This document shows, one piece after another, positions 1-8,698 of a stretch of 64,000 bases of DNA. The notes under the pieces were generated by a model that was not told the origin of the DNA, ran no database searches, and saw only the letters and a program-made list of their open reading frames with translations. The translations under genes were made by a program, and so were the position numbers. Origin of the DNA: Hyphomicrobiales bacterium. GTDB lineage: Bacteria > Pseudomonadota > Alphaproteobacteria > Rhizobiales > Rhizobiaceae. Location of the stretch: positions 62,001-126,000 of the forward strand of contig UCMW01000014.1 in assembly GCA_900473745.1 (NCBI GenBank), written 5' to 3'. Within the stretch, counting starts at the first letter, position 1. Each line of letters opens with the position of its first letter.

Positions 1-786
1 CGTCGTCGAATGGAGGACCATGTCTCCCGGGCGGAATTCGATGAAATTCTGATCGAGCACCAGGCGAGTGATGCCGCTGTGTGGAACCGCCACGCCTTTC
101 GGCCGACCCGTCGAGCCGGAGGTGTACATGACATAGGCGAGGTCCGATCCCTTGATGCTCGGCAGGCGGGACGGATCACCAGGTCCCAGGCTTTGCAGAA
201 CCGTATGCAGGTCGACGATGCGGCTATCGGGAAGGCCGAGGCCACCTAGCTCCGAACCGCTATTGCCGGTGGTGAAGACGACCTTGGGGCGGCATTCGTC
301 CAGAACATATTGAAGGTGGTCTGCCGGATAAGCCGGATCGAGCGGAAGATATCCTGCCCCGGCTTTCAGTATCGCGAGTTTGGCAACGACTGTTTCCAAA
401 GCGCGCGGGACAAGCAGGCATATGACATCGCCTTTTTCGACGCCGCAGGACACGAGGTACGTGGCGAGCCCGTCGGAGAGCGCCTCAAGTTCGCCATATG
501 TCAGACGGGCATCATCGCAAATGATGGCCACCGTATCCGGGAATGCGTTGGCATGATCCCTGACGACCTCCGGGACGCTCTGGCTCTTGCTGTAGCGGGT
601 CGGTCGGCGGACGCTGCCGCCCGCCGCCTGTCCTTTATCCCCCACGACCTGAAATTCCGTCATCTGTGGTCCCGCTCCATTCGATTGCCTATGCTGCCAT
701 CCGGTCACCGCGGCCGTGCGGCCGAGTTCTCGTTTGGCAAGGCATTCCCCAAGCTTCAGAATTTCACGGGACCGTGAAATGAACAT
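1..786 (-). CDS. Amino-acid adenylation (NRPS-type) protein, N-terminal part, cut by window edge
   Basis: The minus strand is open from the ATG at 786 to the left edge (262 codons seen). The translation carries A-domain core motifs in order: LTYGEL (A1), LKAGAGYLPLDPAYP (A2) and the phosphate-binding loop YTSGSTGRPKGV (A3). Such domains activate an amino or aryl acid as an acyl-AMP, usually to load a carrier protein; that is known of the family, and the substrate-code region lies outside the window. About 70 residues precede the domain and no condensation domain is seen, so this is an initiation-type or stand-alone module. An in-frame ATG at 663 is an equally plausible start, and neither has a clear Shine-Dalgarno. 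Acyl-CoA ligases share A3, but A2 reads as NRPS-like. Confidence 0.8.
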   Translation of the reverse strand, partial: MFISRSREILKLGECLAKRELGRTAAVTGWQHRQSNGAGPQMTEFQVVGDKGQAAGGSVRRPTRYSKSQSVPEVVRDHANAFPDTVAIICDDARLTYGELEALSDGLATYLVSCGVEKGDVICLLVPRALETVVAKLAILKAGAGYLPLDPAYPADHLQYVLDECRPKVVFTTGNSGSELGGLGLPDSRIVDLHTVLQSLGPGDPSRLPSIKGSDLAYVMYTSGSTGRPKGVAVPHSGITRLVLDQNFIEFRPGDMVLHSTT

Positions 787-1355
787 CTGGTCATTGGGGT
801 GAAAAGGGTCGGCTGACTAGCTTCGGCCTAATCCGTTTGGCCAGTGAGGTGGAACGCGCCCTCGAACCGTCCGCCGGAAAGGCGGAGACTGTGAATAGTG
901 AGTAAAAGTCCAGGGGCCAAGCGCGGGGTCCGGGGCGTCAAGCGTGTGGTCGGACGGATGCCCATGCTAACGGAGATGAACCTCGACGCTGTCGGGCGAT
1001 GCTCCCCTTGACCCTTAAACATAGACGCTAAACTGCCGCAAGGCCTAGTCCAAAAGAAGTATCTGATCCAGATTGCTACCACTTTTGGACAGTTAACCTG
1101 GTAGAACTTGTACTCAATGGCCTATATGGAGGGTATAGGTTTCTGCTTTTTTTGATGACGAACAATTCTTTGAAGAATGGCAGGGTGCGAAGCACTCTTC
1201 CGCCTGCCGCTTGCGCCACGGAACATTCTTTCGGGCTTTCGGTTAACCTAAACTGGTAATCACTTTGGCAGAATCCCGAATGAATCTGATTACGCTGGGA
1301 AGTAAATGTGTTAAAAAATTGTTAGTCCGTGGGGTGCGGACATATAGGCGATATC
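787..1355. other. Intergenic region between the adenylation gene and the Crp-like regulator
   Basis: About 570 bases without a convincing gene. It must hold the promoters of two divergent genes. I see a CCTATA/TATAGG inverted repeat at 1121-1139 and an AT-rich stretch from about 1080 to 1320. The 84-codon open frame on the minus strand (828-1082) matches no protein I know and lacks a ribosome site. Confidence 0.5.
1121..1139. promoter_or_regulatory. Inverted repeat CCTATA-N7-TATAGG upstream of the Crp-like gene
   Basis: Perfect 6-bp arms (1121-1126 and 1134-1139) are separated by TGGAGGG. It sits about 215 bp before the regulator ATG and is a candidate dimer-binding site. Its role is inference only. 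Confidence 0.3.
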
Positions 1356-2093
1356 ATGCGGCTGGATGATCATCTTAACATGCGTCAAGCATTGGCCTCA
1401 GAACACCGGAAGCCCGGTGCCCGGCCTACCCGCGCCAGCCTGCGCAGCTATCCCGCTGGAACAACGATTTTCGACGTCGAGACCCACTTGTCACGTGTCC
1501 TGTTCATAGAGAGCGGCTGGACGATCTCGAGCAAGACGATGTCGAACGGCACCCGTATCGTGACAGATTTCTTTCTGCATGGGGATGTTCTCTCGTCCGC
1601 TTCTACGAGCATGTCGCACGAGACCGTTCATGCCGTCTCCGACGTGACCTGTTATGAATTCCAGGGTCAGATGTCCGGTGCCGGCAGCGACGGTGGCTCG
1701 CAACTGCCGCTGATCATGACCATCGAACTGATGAAACGCCACGCGCGCATCGCCGAACGACTTGCCAGTATCGGGCGGCGAGATGCTTTCGGTCGCACCG
1801 GTCACCTGTTGCTGGAGCTGGCCGTTCGCGCGGGAAATCCTTCCCGCCCTGGCCTGAACGGATTCGAGTGCCCACTTAAGCAGTCGGAAATCGGAGATGC
1901 CTTGGGACTGTCGACCGTTCATGTCAATCGCGTGCTCAAGGAAATGCGGTTAGGCGGTCTGCTTTCCTTCCGCAACGGCATTGTCGAGTTTCTCAACCGG
2001 CGGAAGCTGATGGAGTTGGTCGATTTCGACCCAAGTTACCTGACGGGTAGCAGTCACGACACTACGAGCTTGCAGGAAATAGAGCAGCCTTGA
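1356..2093 (+). CDS. Crp/Fnr-family transcriptional regulator
   Basis: 245 residues from the ATG at 1356; a GTG at 1329 would add nine residues. The N-terminal half reads as a cyclic-nucleotide-binding-like beta-roll (SYPAGTTIFDVE, later ESGWTISSKTM and FFLHGDVLSS). The C-terminal third is a Crp-type winged helix, with a recognition region around QSEIGDALGLSTVHVNRVLKEM. There is no cysteine cluster for an Fnr iron-sulfur centre and the cAMP-contact residues are not evident, so the effector is unknown. It stands alone, 270 bp before a LuxR-type regulator, at the edge of the polysaccharide cluster; a role in controlling that cluster is inferred from position. Confidence 0.85.
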   Translation: MRLDDHLNMRQALASEHRKPGARPTRASLRSYPAGTTIFDVETHLSRVLFIESGWTISSKTMSNGTRIVTDFFLHGDVLSSASTSMSHETVHAVSDVTCYEFQGQMSGAGSDGGSQLPLIMTIELMKRHARIAERLASIGRRDAFGRTGHLLLELAVRAGNPSRPGLNGFECPLKQSEIGDALGLSTVHVNRVLKEMRLGGLLSFRNGIVEFLNRRKLMELVDFDPSYLTGSSHDTTSLQEIEQP

Positions 2094-2205
2094 CAGTTTC
2101 GCAGCAGGCAATCCGTCTCTAATTCGCTGTTGTCGATCCAAAAGCCATCCCCAATCCGCTTGCATCGACCATAAATGGGAGAATTACGGCTTCTTTGTTA
2201 GTGAC

Positions 2206-2219
2206 TTAACTTAGGTTAA
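2206..2219. promoter_or_regulatory. Inverted repeat TTAAC-TTAG-GTTAA upstream of the LuxR-type gene
   Basis: Five-bp perfect arms with a 4-bp spacer in an AT-rich stretch, 145 bp before the LuxR-type start and upstream of a terminator-like hairpin. It could be an operator for either neighbouring regulator. This is sequence symmetry only. Confidence 0.3.
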
Positions 2220-2286
2220 TGCAGTCCTAATAGAACCGTGAAAACTTACCCCTGTAATCTTAGGAAAATTGAGAACTAGCAGGAGA

Positions 2287-2315
2287 GCTCCTTTCGGGGA
2301 GCGGGGTTTTATTTT
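2287..2315 (+). terminator. UUCG-loop hairpin followed by a T-rich tract (leader terminator or sRNA end)
   Basis: GCTCCT (2287-2292), loop TTCG, GGGAGC (2297-2302), then GGGGTTTTATTTT. This has the form of an intrinsic terminator. It lies about 190 bp after the Crp-like stop and 50 bp before the next ATG, so it could end the crp-like transcript, end a small RNA starting near 2220, or act as an attenuator in the luxR-type leader. Confidence 0.55.
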
Positions 2316-2365
2316 GTCTTCGAGACGCTCGGCGACTCGAAAAATGCAGAATTGAGGGGTTTGAA

Positions 2366-3100
2366 ATGGGTACCTATGCGTCGACCTCAACCAATACCAA
2401 TAAAGTCACGAAGGCCGATATCGATTACATAAGTTCACTGACGAGCAGCCAGGCGGCCGGGTCCAAAGCAGGCGAGTACATTCTCATTCTCGACAGCCGG
2501 GTGCTGGATCGCGAATGCCTGTCACGCAGCCTGTCGAGCTATGATCCGACGATGCAGATTGCGGCGGTCGGATCGGTCGAGGAATGGCGCAAGCGGCAGT
2601 TTGCGTCTGATCCGTCGGCAATTCTGCTCGTTCTGACGGGAAACAAGCCCAACGGGGCGGTCGCCTCGGAAAAAATCGAAGATGTTACCGCAGCCTTCAA
2701 GCTGAGCCCCGTGATCGTCATCGCAGAATCTGACGATCTCGGAGATATACTGAAGGCGATCGATTGCGGCGCGCGCGGATATATCCCGACGAGCGTCAAC
2801 ATCAGCGTGGCGGCGGAAGCAATCTCACTTGCCCGAGCGGGTGGCGTCTTCATTCCCGCAAGCAGTCTGCTCGCAAACCGCGAGGCACTGAACTCGGTGG
2901 TCAAGGGATCGAGCTACCTGCATGAGGGCTTTACGCCGCGGGAAGTCGAAGTTGCAGAGGCGCTGCGCCGCGGCAAGGCGAACAAGATCATCGCCTATGA
3001 AATGAACCTCTGCGAAAGCACGGTGAAAGTGCATATCCGAAACATCATGAAGAAGCTCAACGTGACCAACCGTACGCAGGTTGCTTTCAAGCTTAAATAG
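2366..3100 (+). CDS. LuxR-type regulator with a degenerate receiver domain
   Basis: 244 residues. The C-terminus is a clear LuxR/NarL DNA-binding domain (FTPREVEVAEALRRGKANK, then STVKVHIRNIMKKLNV). Residues about 33-170 have the pattern of a response-regulator receiver, but the key positions differ. The acidic pair is reduced to LDS, the phospho-acceptor strand reads AILLVLTGN with no aspartate, and the GYxxK lysine is a threonine (GYIPTS). It should therefore not be switched by ordinary aspartyl phosphorylation; that is inference from these residues. A hairpin terminator follows directly. Its position at the head of the cluster suggests control of exopolysaccharide genes. Confidence 0.85.
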   Translation: MGTYASTSTNTNKVTKADIDYISSLTSSQAAGSKAGEYILILDSRVLDRECLSRSLSSYDPTMQIAAVGSVEEWRKRQFASDPSAILLVLTGNKPNGAVASEKIEDVTAAFKLSPVIVIAESDDLGDILKAIDCGARGYIPTSVNISVAAEAISLARAGGVFIPASSLLANREALNSVVKGSSYLHEGFTPREVEVAEALRRGKANKIIAYEMNLCESTVKVHIRNIMKKLNVTNRTQVAFKLK

Positions 3101-3165
3101 GAAATGCCGCTGCAAATCGGCCCTCCGTGGGTTTCGGAGCATCGTTTTGTCTGGGATTGCGACAT

Positions 3166-3206
3166 CGGAGCCCGCTGCCCTTGAGGGCGGGGCTCCGTTT
3201 TTTTTT
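3166..3206 (+). terminator. Intrinsic terminator after the LuxR-type gene
   Basis: CGGAGCCC (3166-3173) pairs with GGGCTCCG (3190-3197), with a smaller GCCC/GGGC stem inside, followed by nine T residues. It ends the rightward regulator transcript before the convergent glycosidase gene. Confidence 0.9.
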
Positions 3207-3245
3207 GGTGTGCAGCAGTCCTCGCGATTGACCAAAAACTAGTTT

Positions 3246-4619
3246 TTAAAACACGAGCTTCAATACCAGCGGATGATCACTCACGCCGAGCTCGATCTGC
3301 GAGGTGCCCTTAAAGGTTGCAAGGGGTGCGGTTCCCTTGACGGCGTCGTACAACTCCACCCGCTTGACCTTGTCCCGAAGATTGACCTTGATCATGGTCT
3401 CGCCCTTCAGAGCCTCGCCCCAGATGACCAGTTGAAACGTGCCATCGCTGTCTTGCAGCAGCAGGTCATGGACTGCCTCCGCTTGCGGACTGATCTCGTA
3501 GTCGAGCCGGTCCAGCACTTCTCGGCGGCCAGAGTCATCCAGGATCCGGGTGAGGTGGTGCAGGTAGTGCGCCGCCAGTCTCGGGCTGAAGTCGGGACGA
3601 AAGAAGCCATAGGTCTGGGCGCCCTGTTCGTCCGTTCGGTCTCGCAGGATATAGACCGACGTGTAGCTGTAGCCCCGGGCAAACTGCGACAAATACAAGT
3701 TGACAAGGTTTACGCCCTGGAGCGCTTCGTCCACCTCCCCCTTAATGGCCACGCCGGTTTCGGTCGTCACGCGCGGTAGGTCAGCGAGGGCTGTCTCCGG
3801 ATACCCTTGATGCCTGTTTGCCCAGGTCCTGCCGAAATTGCCAAAGAGGCCGTCCACCGATGAGGAGCTGGTCGGATCGGCGGCATTCCAGCTCTTGTTG
3901 TCGGCGGGGCCCGGTACGTTCGGATGGTATAGGTAATTGTGGACATTGGCGTAGTCGGCGAAGCGTGTTCCTGACGGCATCAGGGTGCCGGCGTCTTCCG
4001 GTATTTCCAGAAACTGCAGGCCGGCATTGTCCGTCTGTGCACCGGGCTCTGAAACCGACCAGACCGGATATTCGCCCAGCAGGGGATCACTCTTGACGGC
4101 GCGGTAGAGGTCAGCATGTAGCTCTGCCACCGGGACCCACGAGTCTCGACCTCCTCCCTGCCGACCCTTGTAGGTCACGGGCCAGTTGTTCGGCTCGTTG
4201 TTGCCTTCGAAAGCCAACAGCGCACCGGCTTCGGCCAGAATGCGGCCTGTCGACAGGAGGCGATCAAGGTCACTGATGCCGCTGCCCAGCCCCCAACTGA
4301 TCTTGACGCCCGCCTCCCTGTGCAGCCGCAGGAAGCTTTCGATCGTCAAGGGGCCTTTCTCGCGAAGACCTTCGATACCGCCTCGAAGCCACCGAAAGCC
4401 CCCATAGCGGAGCATTTCGAGCGTCTTTTCATAAGGCTGGCCCCGGTCCTCGAAAGTGGAAACGACCCCGATGCTGTCGAGAAAGGCAGAGGTGGGCTGG
4501 GCCAGGACTTCTGCTGCAGACGCTGGCATTGTGGTTGCGCTTCCGACCGCCAGAAAGATGCCCGCCAGGCTGGCGGCCTTCCGAAGGTCTACGGTTGTCC
4601 TGCCCTTTGTTTTCATCAC
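3246..4619 (-). CDS. Secreted clan-A (GH39/PslG-like) glycoside hydrolase
   Basis: 457 residues from a GTG at 4619 (ATG one codon later); GAGGAG lies 8 bases before the GTG. A Sec signal peptide is visible: basic start, hydrophobic LAGIFLAVGSATT, likely cleavage after PASA. The rest resembles a (beta/alpha)8 glycosidase. FEGNNEPNNW fits the acid/base Asn-Glu pair after strand 4, VTTETGVA the nucleophile after strand 7, and a beta-sandwich-like tail follows. Enzymes of this kind beside exopolysaccharide genes trim or release the polymer in the periplasm; PslG of Pseudomonas is the known example. Family assignment is by motif, so GH5 or another clan-A family is possible. The GT8 gene lies 70 bp upstream in the same orientation. 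Confidence 0.7.
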   Translation of the reverse strand: MMKTKGRTTVDLRKAASLAGIFLAVGSATTMPASAAEVLAQPTSAFLDSIGVVSTFEDRGQPYEKTLEMLRYGGFRWLRGGIEGLREKGPLTIESFLRLHREAGVKISWGLGSGISDLDRLLSTGRILAEAGALLAFEGNNEPNNWPVTYKGRQGGGRDSWVPVAELHADLYRAVKSDPLLGEYPVWSVSEPGAQTDNAGLQFLEIPEDAGTLMPSGTRFADYANVHNYLYHPNVPGPADNKSWNAADPTSSSSVDGLFGNFGRTWANRHQGYPETALADLPRVTTETGVAIKGEVDEALQGVNLVNLYLSQFARGYSYTSVYILRDRTDEQGAQTYGFFRPDFSPRLAAHYLHHLTRILDDSGRREVLDRLDYEISPQAEAVHDLLLQDSDGTFQLVIWGEALKGETMIKVNLRDKVKRVELYDAVKGTAPLATFKGTSQIELGVSDHPLVLKLVF

Positions 4620-4689
4620 CCAGTGCTCTCCTCACGCCGTGGCCGTCAGCCGGAGTGGCGGCACTGGTGTCGTTTTTGACGCCGTGCGG

Positions 4690-5646
4690 CTAGACGGGCT
4701 CGGGCTCTTGGGCATTGCGGGAAGGCGATAGCGCTGTCTCGTCATAGTGCCAGTCGCAGACCACCCGGCGAATTGCCTCAGGATCTGTACCACGTCTCAG
4801 AAACGGCAGATAATAAGCCATTCGGTCCCCTATCGAGCGCAGACGGTACGCCAAACGTCTGGGCAGGGAGATCTTTCGGACGAAAAGCGCCAGCAGCGGA
4901 TAGGCCTTCACAGCCTCTCTGTAGACAGTGGTCTCTTTCCGCGAACAGGGAAAATAGACCCCGTCCCAGGGTTTTGGATGGGAGGCGAAGTGGATAATCG
5001 TCGGGTGCTTGTCAGCAAGTTGGAGGAACTGTCTGGGGAAATTCCATCGGTTCGAGATGAAAATTGGGGCGTCGCCCGCCACGGTGTTCAGCGCACCCTG
5101 ATCGTGAAGATGGCCCCCGTGTTCTGTGAAGTACCGAAAGGCTGCTGGTCCGATCCAGTCAGAGGGATCGAATTTCAGGACGCCGGAATTGAAGTAGCTC
5201 TGCGGCTGTCCTGTGCGAGCGGCTTCGATGATCGACATATAATCCATGGCGGCAAACACCTTGCCCTGTGGGACTTCCACCGCCTCCAGAGCGGCGAGGT
5301 CACCGACAATCTGAGTGTCTCCGTCGATGTATATGGCCTGGCGGTAGTGTGCGGGCAGGAGGTCGGATAGCAGAAGGCGGCCCATTGCAGCGATGCTGAT
5401 ACGAGCCCCGAATTCTCGCCGATCGACCTCGGCAAACTTCGCAGACAGGAATTGCGACCCATCCAGCACGATGATGCCGGTCGCCTGGCAGAAATCCTTT
5501 ACTTCGGCCCTGTACTTGAAGTTTTCCGTCAAGACGATGACGATATCGGTCGACAGGGAGGCCGCTTTGCGGGCCTGAAGGGCCGAAACAGCCGTTGGGA
5601 AGAAATAATTCTCGTCGGTGACATAGACGATGCACTGGGTATTCAA
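4690..5646 (-). CDS. Glycosyltransferase family 8
   Basis: 318 residues. The start is a TTG at 5646, with GAGGGGA seven bases upstream and no better ATG. The metal-binding DxD motif appears as YIDGDTQIVGDL, and the family C-terminal HxxxxKPW motif as HFASHPKPWDG. GT8 enzymes are retaining transferases that use UDP-glucose or UDP-galactose on polysaccharide or lipopolysaccharide acceptors. It is probably cytoplasmic and adds one residue of the repeat unit. It probably shares a transcript with the glycosidase 70 bp downstream and is divergent from the next glycosyltransferase. Confidence 0.85.
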   Translation of the reverse strand: MNTQCIVYVTDENYFFPTAVSALQARKAASLSTDIVIVLTENFKYRAEVKDFCQATGIIVLDGSQFLSAKFAEVDRREFGARISIAAMGRLLLSDLLPAHYRQAIYIDGDTQIVGDLAALEAVEVPQGKVFAAMDYMSIIEAARTGQPQSYFNSGVLKFDPSDWIGPAAFRYFTEHGGHLHDQGALNTVAGDAPIFISNRWNFPRQFLQLADKHPTIIHFASHPKPWDGVYFPCSRKETTVYREAVKAYPLLALFVRKISLPRRLAYRLRSIGDRMAYYLPFLRRGTDPEAIRRVVCDWHYDETALSPSRNAQEPEPV

Positions 5647-5869
5647 GTCGAAATCCCCTCAACCACGTTCATCAAAAAGTACAAGTGAATCAGCGGTCCC
5701 GCAATGACCGATAGGAGACTTTTCCGCCCCGGTGGGGCGTGTTAAGAAATGGGTAAGGTAACGTGCTGACTTCATTTTAGAGGGGTGTCACGTGCAGGCG
5801 GCCCTGACTTGAGCCGAGGTTTACTCGTTCTGTCGGGACTTAGTTCCATTCTTGCTTCAAGTGGGTTCG

Positions 5870-7045
5870 ATGTCATCAAGTCATGCCGATCGTCAGACAT
5901 CCGGTGTAGAGTTGCGTGTCTTTGTGCATCTGGCCGAAAACAAGGATGCCGAACGCTGGAAGGCGAGTTGGGCTGATGGAAGCCTCGTCGGGATCAATGA
6001 CGACACTCCCTATGGTTATGGTCGGGCGAATGCCCTCGGATGCGTGGTGTCCTTTTCCAAGGCCTATCCCGAGACCATGGCCGGCAAATTCCTCCGCTAT
6101 GGCACGCGGCTTCTCCTGGGGTTCGACTTCGTGCATGCCTGGCGCCAGCGCAAGGAACTCGAGACTGCAGACGTAATCTGGACCCATACGGAATCCCAGT
6201 ATCTGGCAGTTGCAGCCGTGGCGAGGCTCAAAGGCTTCAAGACGAAGATTATCGGACAAACGGTCTGGCTCTTCGATCATTGGAGCAAGCTGTCCGCCAT
6301 CAAACGTCATCTCTATTCCGCATTGATCAAGCGCGTAGACGTTCTGACATTCCTCTCGCCGGTGAACATGCAGGTTGCTAAATCGCATTTTCCCGACGCG
6401 GATCTGCGCTTCATTCCCTTTGGCATCCCTTCCGAGACGATGATCCAGCCGCGAGCGCCTCTGCCGCAACCCTTTCGGATCCTGGCGATCGGCAATGACA
6501 GGCATCGGGACTGGAAGACACTGGTCGATGTCGTGAAACAGCGGCCCGATTTCTCGCTGACCATCCTCTCGGGGACCGTGTCCAGGCGGCTGGTCGCAGG
6601 CATCCCGAATGTCGACGTTCGGTTGGCGAAATCGGCTGCCGAACTGATCGGCGCGTTCGCCGCTGCGAGTGTCGTCTGCGTGCCCCTGCAGGATAACCTG
6701 CATGCAAGTGGGATCACCGCCATCGAGGAAGCCGTATTGGCCGGTGTTCCCGTTATCGCATCGGACACGGGTGGGCTTCGACATTACTTCTCCGACAAGG
6801 AGATCCGCTACGTCCCCCCTGGCGACCAGTCTCAGTTGCTGTCGGCTTTGGTGGATGTCGCAGAACAGCCTGATCGGGCTCACCAGATGGCAATCCGAGC
6901 GCAAAACCGCATGGGGAGTGGCGGTCTGGGTGCGGATGAGTACATTCGCAATCATATCCGCATCAGCCACGATATCCTTCGGAGGGGAACGGATCCGAAG
7001 GCGGCGAAGGCACAGGCTTTGGACACAATAGCGCGATCGGCTTGA
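5870..7045 (+). CDS. GT4-type glycosyltransferase
   Basis: 391 residues from the ATG at 5870 (AGTGGG just upstream; a TTG at 5852 is in frame). It has the two-Rossmann layout of GT-B enzymes. The C-terminal donor-binding half carries the EX7E-like region ASGITAIEEAVLAGVPVIASDTGG, where the first glutamate is replaced by the HASG segment. No membrane span is seen, so it is a cytoplasmic enzyme acting at the inner leaflet. The Wzy-like gene follows 46 bp downstream on the same strand. The transferred sugar cannot be read from the sequence. Confidence 0.8.
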   Translation: MSSSHADRQTSGVELRVFVHLAENKDAERWKASWADGSLVGINDDTPYGYGRANALGCVVSFSKAYPETMAGKFLRYGTRLLLGFDFVHAWRQRKELETADVIWTHTESQYLAVAAVARLKGFKTKIIGQTVWLFDHWSKLSAIKRHLYSALIKRVDVLTFLSPVNMQVAKSHFPDADLRFIPFGIPSETMIQPRAPLPQPFRILAIGNDRHRDWKTLVDVVKQRPDFSLTILSGTVSRRLVAGIPNVDVRLAKSAAELIGAFAAASVVCVPLQDNLHASGITAIEEAVLAGVPVIASDTGGLRHYFSDKEIRYVPPGDQSQLLSALVDVAEQPDRAHQMAIRAQNRMGSGGLGADEYIRNHIRISHDILRRGTDPKAAKAQALDTIARSA

Positions 7046-7091
7046 GCGGCTTCAAGGCCGAAAGCCGTCTAATGCAATCGAGGGGGCGTGA

Positions 7092-8474
7092 TTGGGTATC
7101 GAACCTATCGGCATCGTGGCATTGGTGATCGGTGTTATGTGCCTCTTGCGGGGCAGCGGACCAACCGTCATCGCCTTCTCGTTCTTTCCGGTGCTCGGCG
7201 GTGCTGCAGCACTGTTGTTCGGATCGACCGGGATCCAGCCCGGCCACTTCTTTCTCGGCTTTCTGTTGCTCTCGACGCTGTGGCTGCACGGCAATCCGAG
7301 CTTTGTCATCGACCGGGCTCTCAGGTCTCAGCCCTTCGTCTGGCTGACTCTGCTGGTGGTCTATGGCGTCTTTATCGGCTATTTCGCCCCGCGCCTGTTA
7401 CAGGACACGATGACCATCGTGCCACTCGGTGCAGACGCAAGCGCCGGCATCAACGGCACCATTCCGCTGGGCCCAGTCAGCGGCAATTTCACCCAGGCCG
7501 TCTACCTCGTTGCGGATCTTGTGACCTTCAGCCTTATCCTTGCGATTGCGTCAACGCCACAGGGCTTCCGACACGTGGTAATCGGCTTGCTGGGCTTCGG
7601 CGCGGCAAATGTATTCTTCGGCCTTGCGGACCTGGTCAGTCCTGGCACGCCTCTCGTCGATCTTTTCGCTTATATCCGGAACGCCTCCTACACCTTTCAT
7701 GCCGACGAATTGGTTGCAGGGATGCGACGCATCATCGGCTCATGGCCCGAGGCTTCGGCCTTCGCCGGCGCCAGCATGGCCGTGGTCGGCTATTGCGGGA
7801 CATTGTGGATTTGCGGCCGTCACAGCAAGGTAAGCGGGATCCTGTTTCTCGTCTCCTGCGTCCTCATTGTCCGCTCGACTTCCTCCGGGGGGATCGCCGG
7901 CCTCCCGATCTGTCTGGCCATCCTCTATGCCACGAGCCTGTTCCGCTGCGGTGGCTCGACCGGAACGCGGGCCAGCCTTGCCGTCGTCCTGGCATTTCCG
8001 CTTGCAGCACTGCTCTTCGTCTTCGTGCTGATCCTGAGCGATGACGTCTACCGTCAGGTCTATGACTTCGTCGACATCACCATCCTCAGCAAACCGACGT
8101 CTTTGTCTGCTCTCGAGCGAGGGAGCTGGAACGCGTCCGGGATATCGAACTTCTTCGATTCCTATGGTCTGGGGGTAGGCCTCGGCACTGTCAGAACATC
8201 GTCCTTTGCGGTTGCCCTTCTGTCGAATGTCGGGGTGCCTGGAACGCTGTTCTTCCTTCTCTTTCTCCTGACCGGTGTTCATCTGCCTCGTGGGACACCG
8301 AGAAGCTATGAGGCCGATGTCGGGCTTGCAGCGCGAAACGGCTGTCTATGCCTTATCGTCGGATCGTTGATATCCGGATCTACCGTGGATCTTGGCCTGA
8401 TTTTCTTCGTCATGGCGGGGTTGCGGAGCGCTGTTCCCCGTGGTGGCAGAGCGCCGGCGCCCTTGCCAGCCTGA
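7092..8474 (+). CDS. Wzy-like polysaccharide polymerase / O-antigen-ligase family membrane protein
   Basis: 460 residues, strongly hydrophobic throughout, with roughly ten or more membrane helices. The start is TTG at 7092, five bases after AGGGGG. A polar segment around the middle includes RRIIGSWPEASAFAGASM, which resembles the periplasmic loop of O-antigen polymerases and ligases. In a Wzx/Wzy pathway this protein joins undecaprenyl-linked repeat units in the periplasm; the surrounding wzx-, wza- and wzc-like genes support that role. Wzy proteins diverge greatly, so family membership rests on topology and context. Confidence 0.75.
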   Translation: MGIEPIGIVALVIGVMCLLRGSGPTVIAFSFFPVLGGAAALLFGSTGIQPGHFFLGFLLLSTLWLHGNPSFVIDRALRSQPFVWLTLLVVYGVFIGYFAPRLLQDTMTIVPLGADASAGINGTIPLGPVSGNFTQAVYLVADLVTFSLILAIASTPQGFRHVVIGLLGFGAANVFFGLADLVSPGTPLVDLFAYIRNASYTFHADELVAGMRRIIGSWPEASAFAGASMAVVGYCGTLWICGRHSKVSGILFLVSCVLIVRSTSSGGIAGLPICLAILYATSLFRCGGSTGTRASLAVVLAFPLAALLFVFVLILSDDVYRQVYDFVDITILSKPTSLSALERGSWNASGISNFFDSYGLGVGLGTVRTSSFAVALLSNVGVPGTLFFLLFLLTGVHLPRGTPRSYEADVGLAARNGCLCLIVGSLISGSTVDLGLIFFVMAGLRSAVPRGGRAPAPLPA

Positions 8475-8698
8475 CGGATGCTGTACCGGGAAACAGCTAC
8501 TCCCGGCCTTCAGTACGACCACTCACTTCATCCTCCGTTACGATCGACGCCGGTACCGGTGCTGCCCTTCTGCTGCACTCGCCTTTTCGGCCGAGGATCG
8601 ACGTTGGATCTACCCCTATCGGTTTACCCGCTGCCTCCCTGGATCAATTGCTTCCGCGCAGTTTGAAAGGCAGCTTAGGAATATCGAAAGGACAGCGA

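Noticed and set aside
828..1082. An 84-codon frame on the minus strand before the Crp-like gene
   Set aside because: No recognisable fold, no ribosome site and unusual composition for a protein; treated as non-coding.
1243..2219. TTAGGTTAA shared (in opposite orientation) between the regions before the Crp-like and LuxR-type genes
   Set aside because: A 9-base match between two AT-rich regions of about 570 and 270 bp is expected about once by chance.
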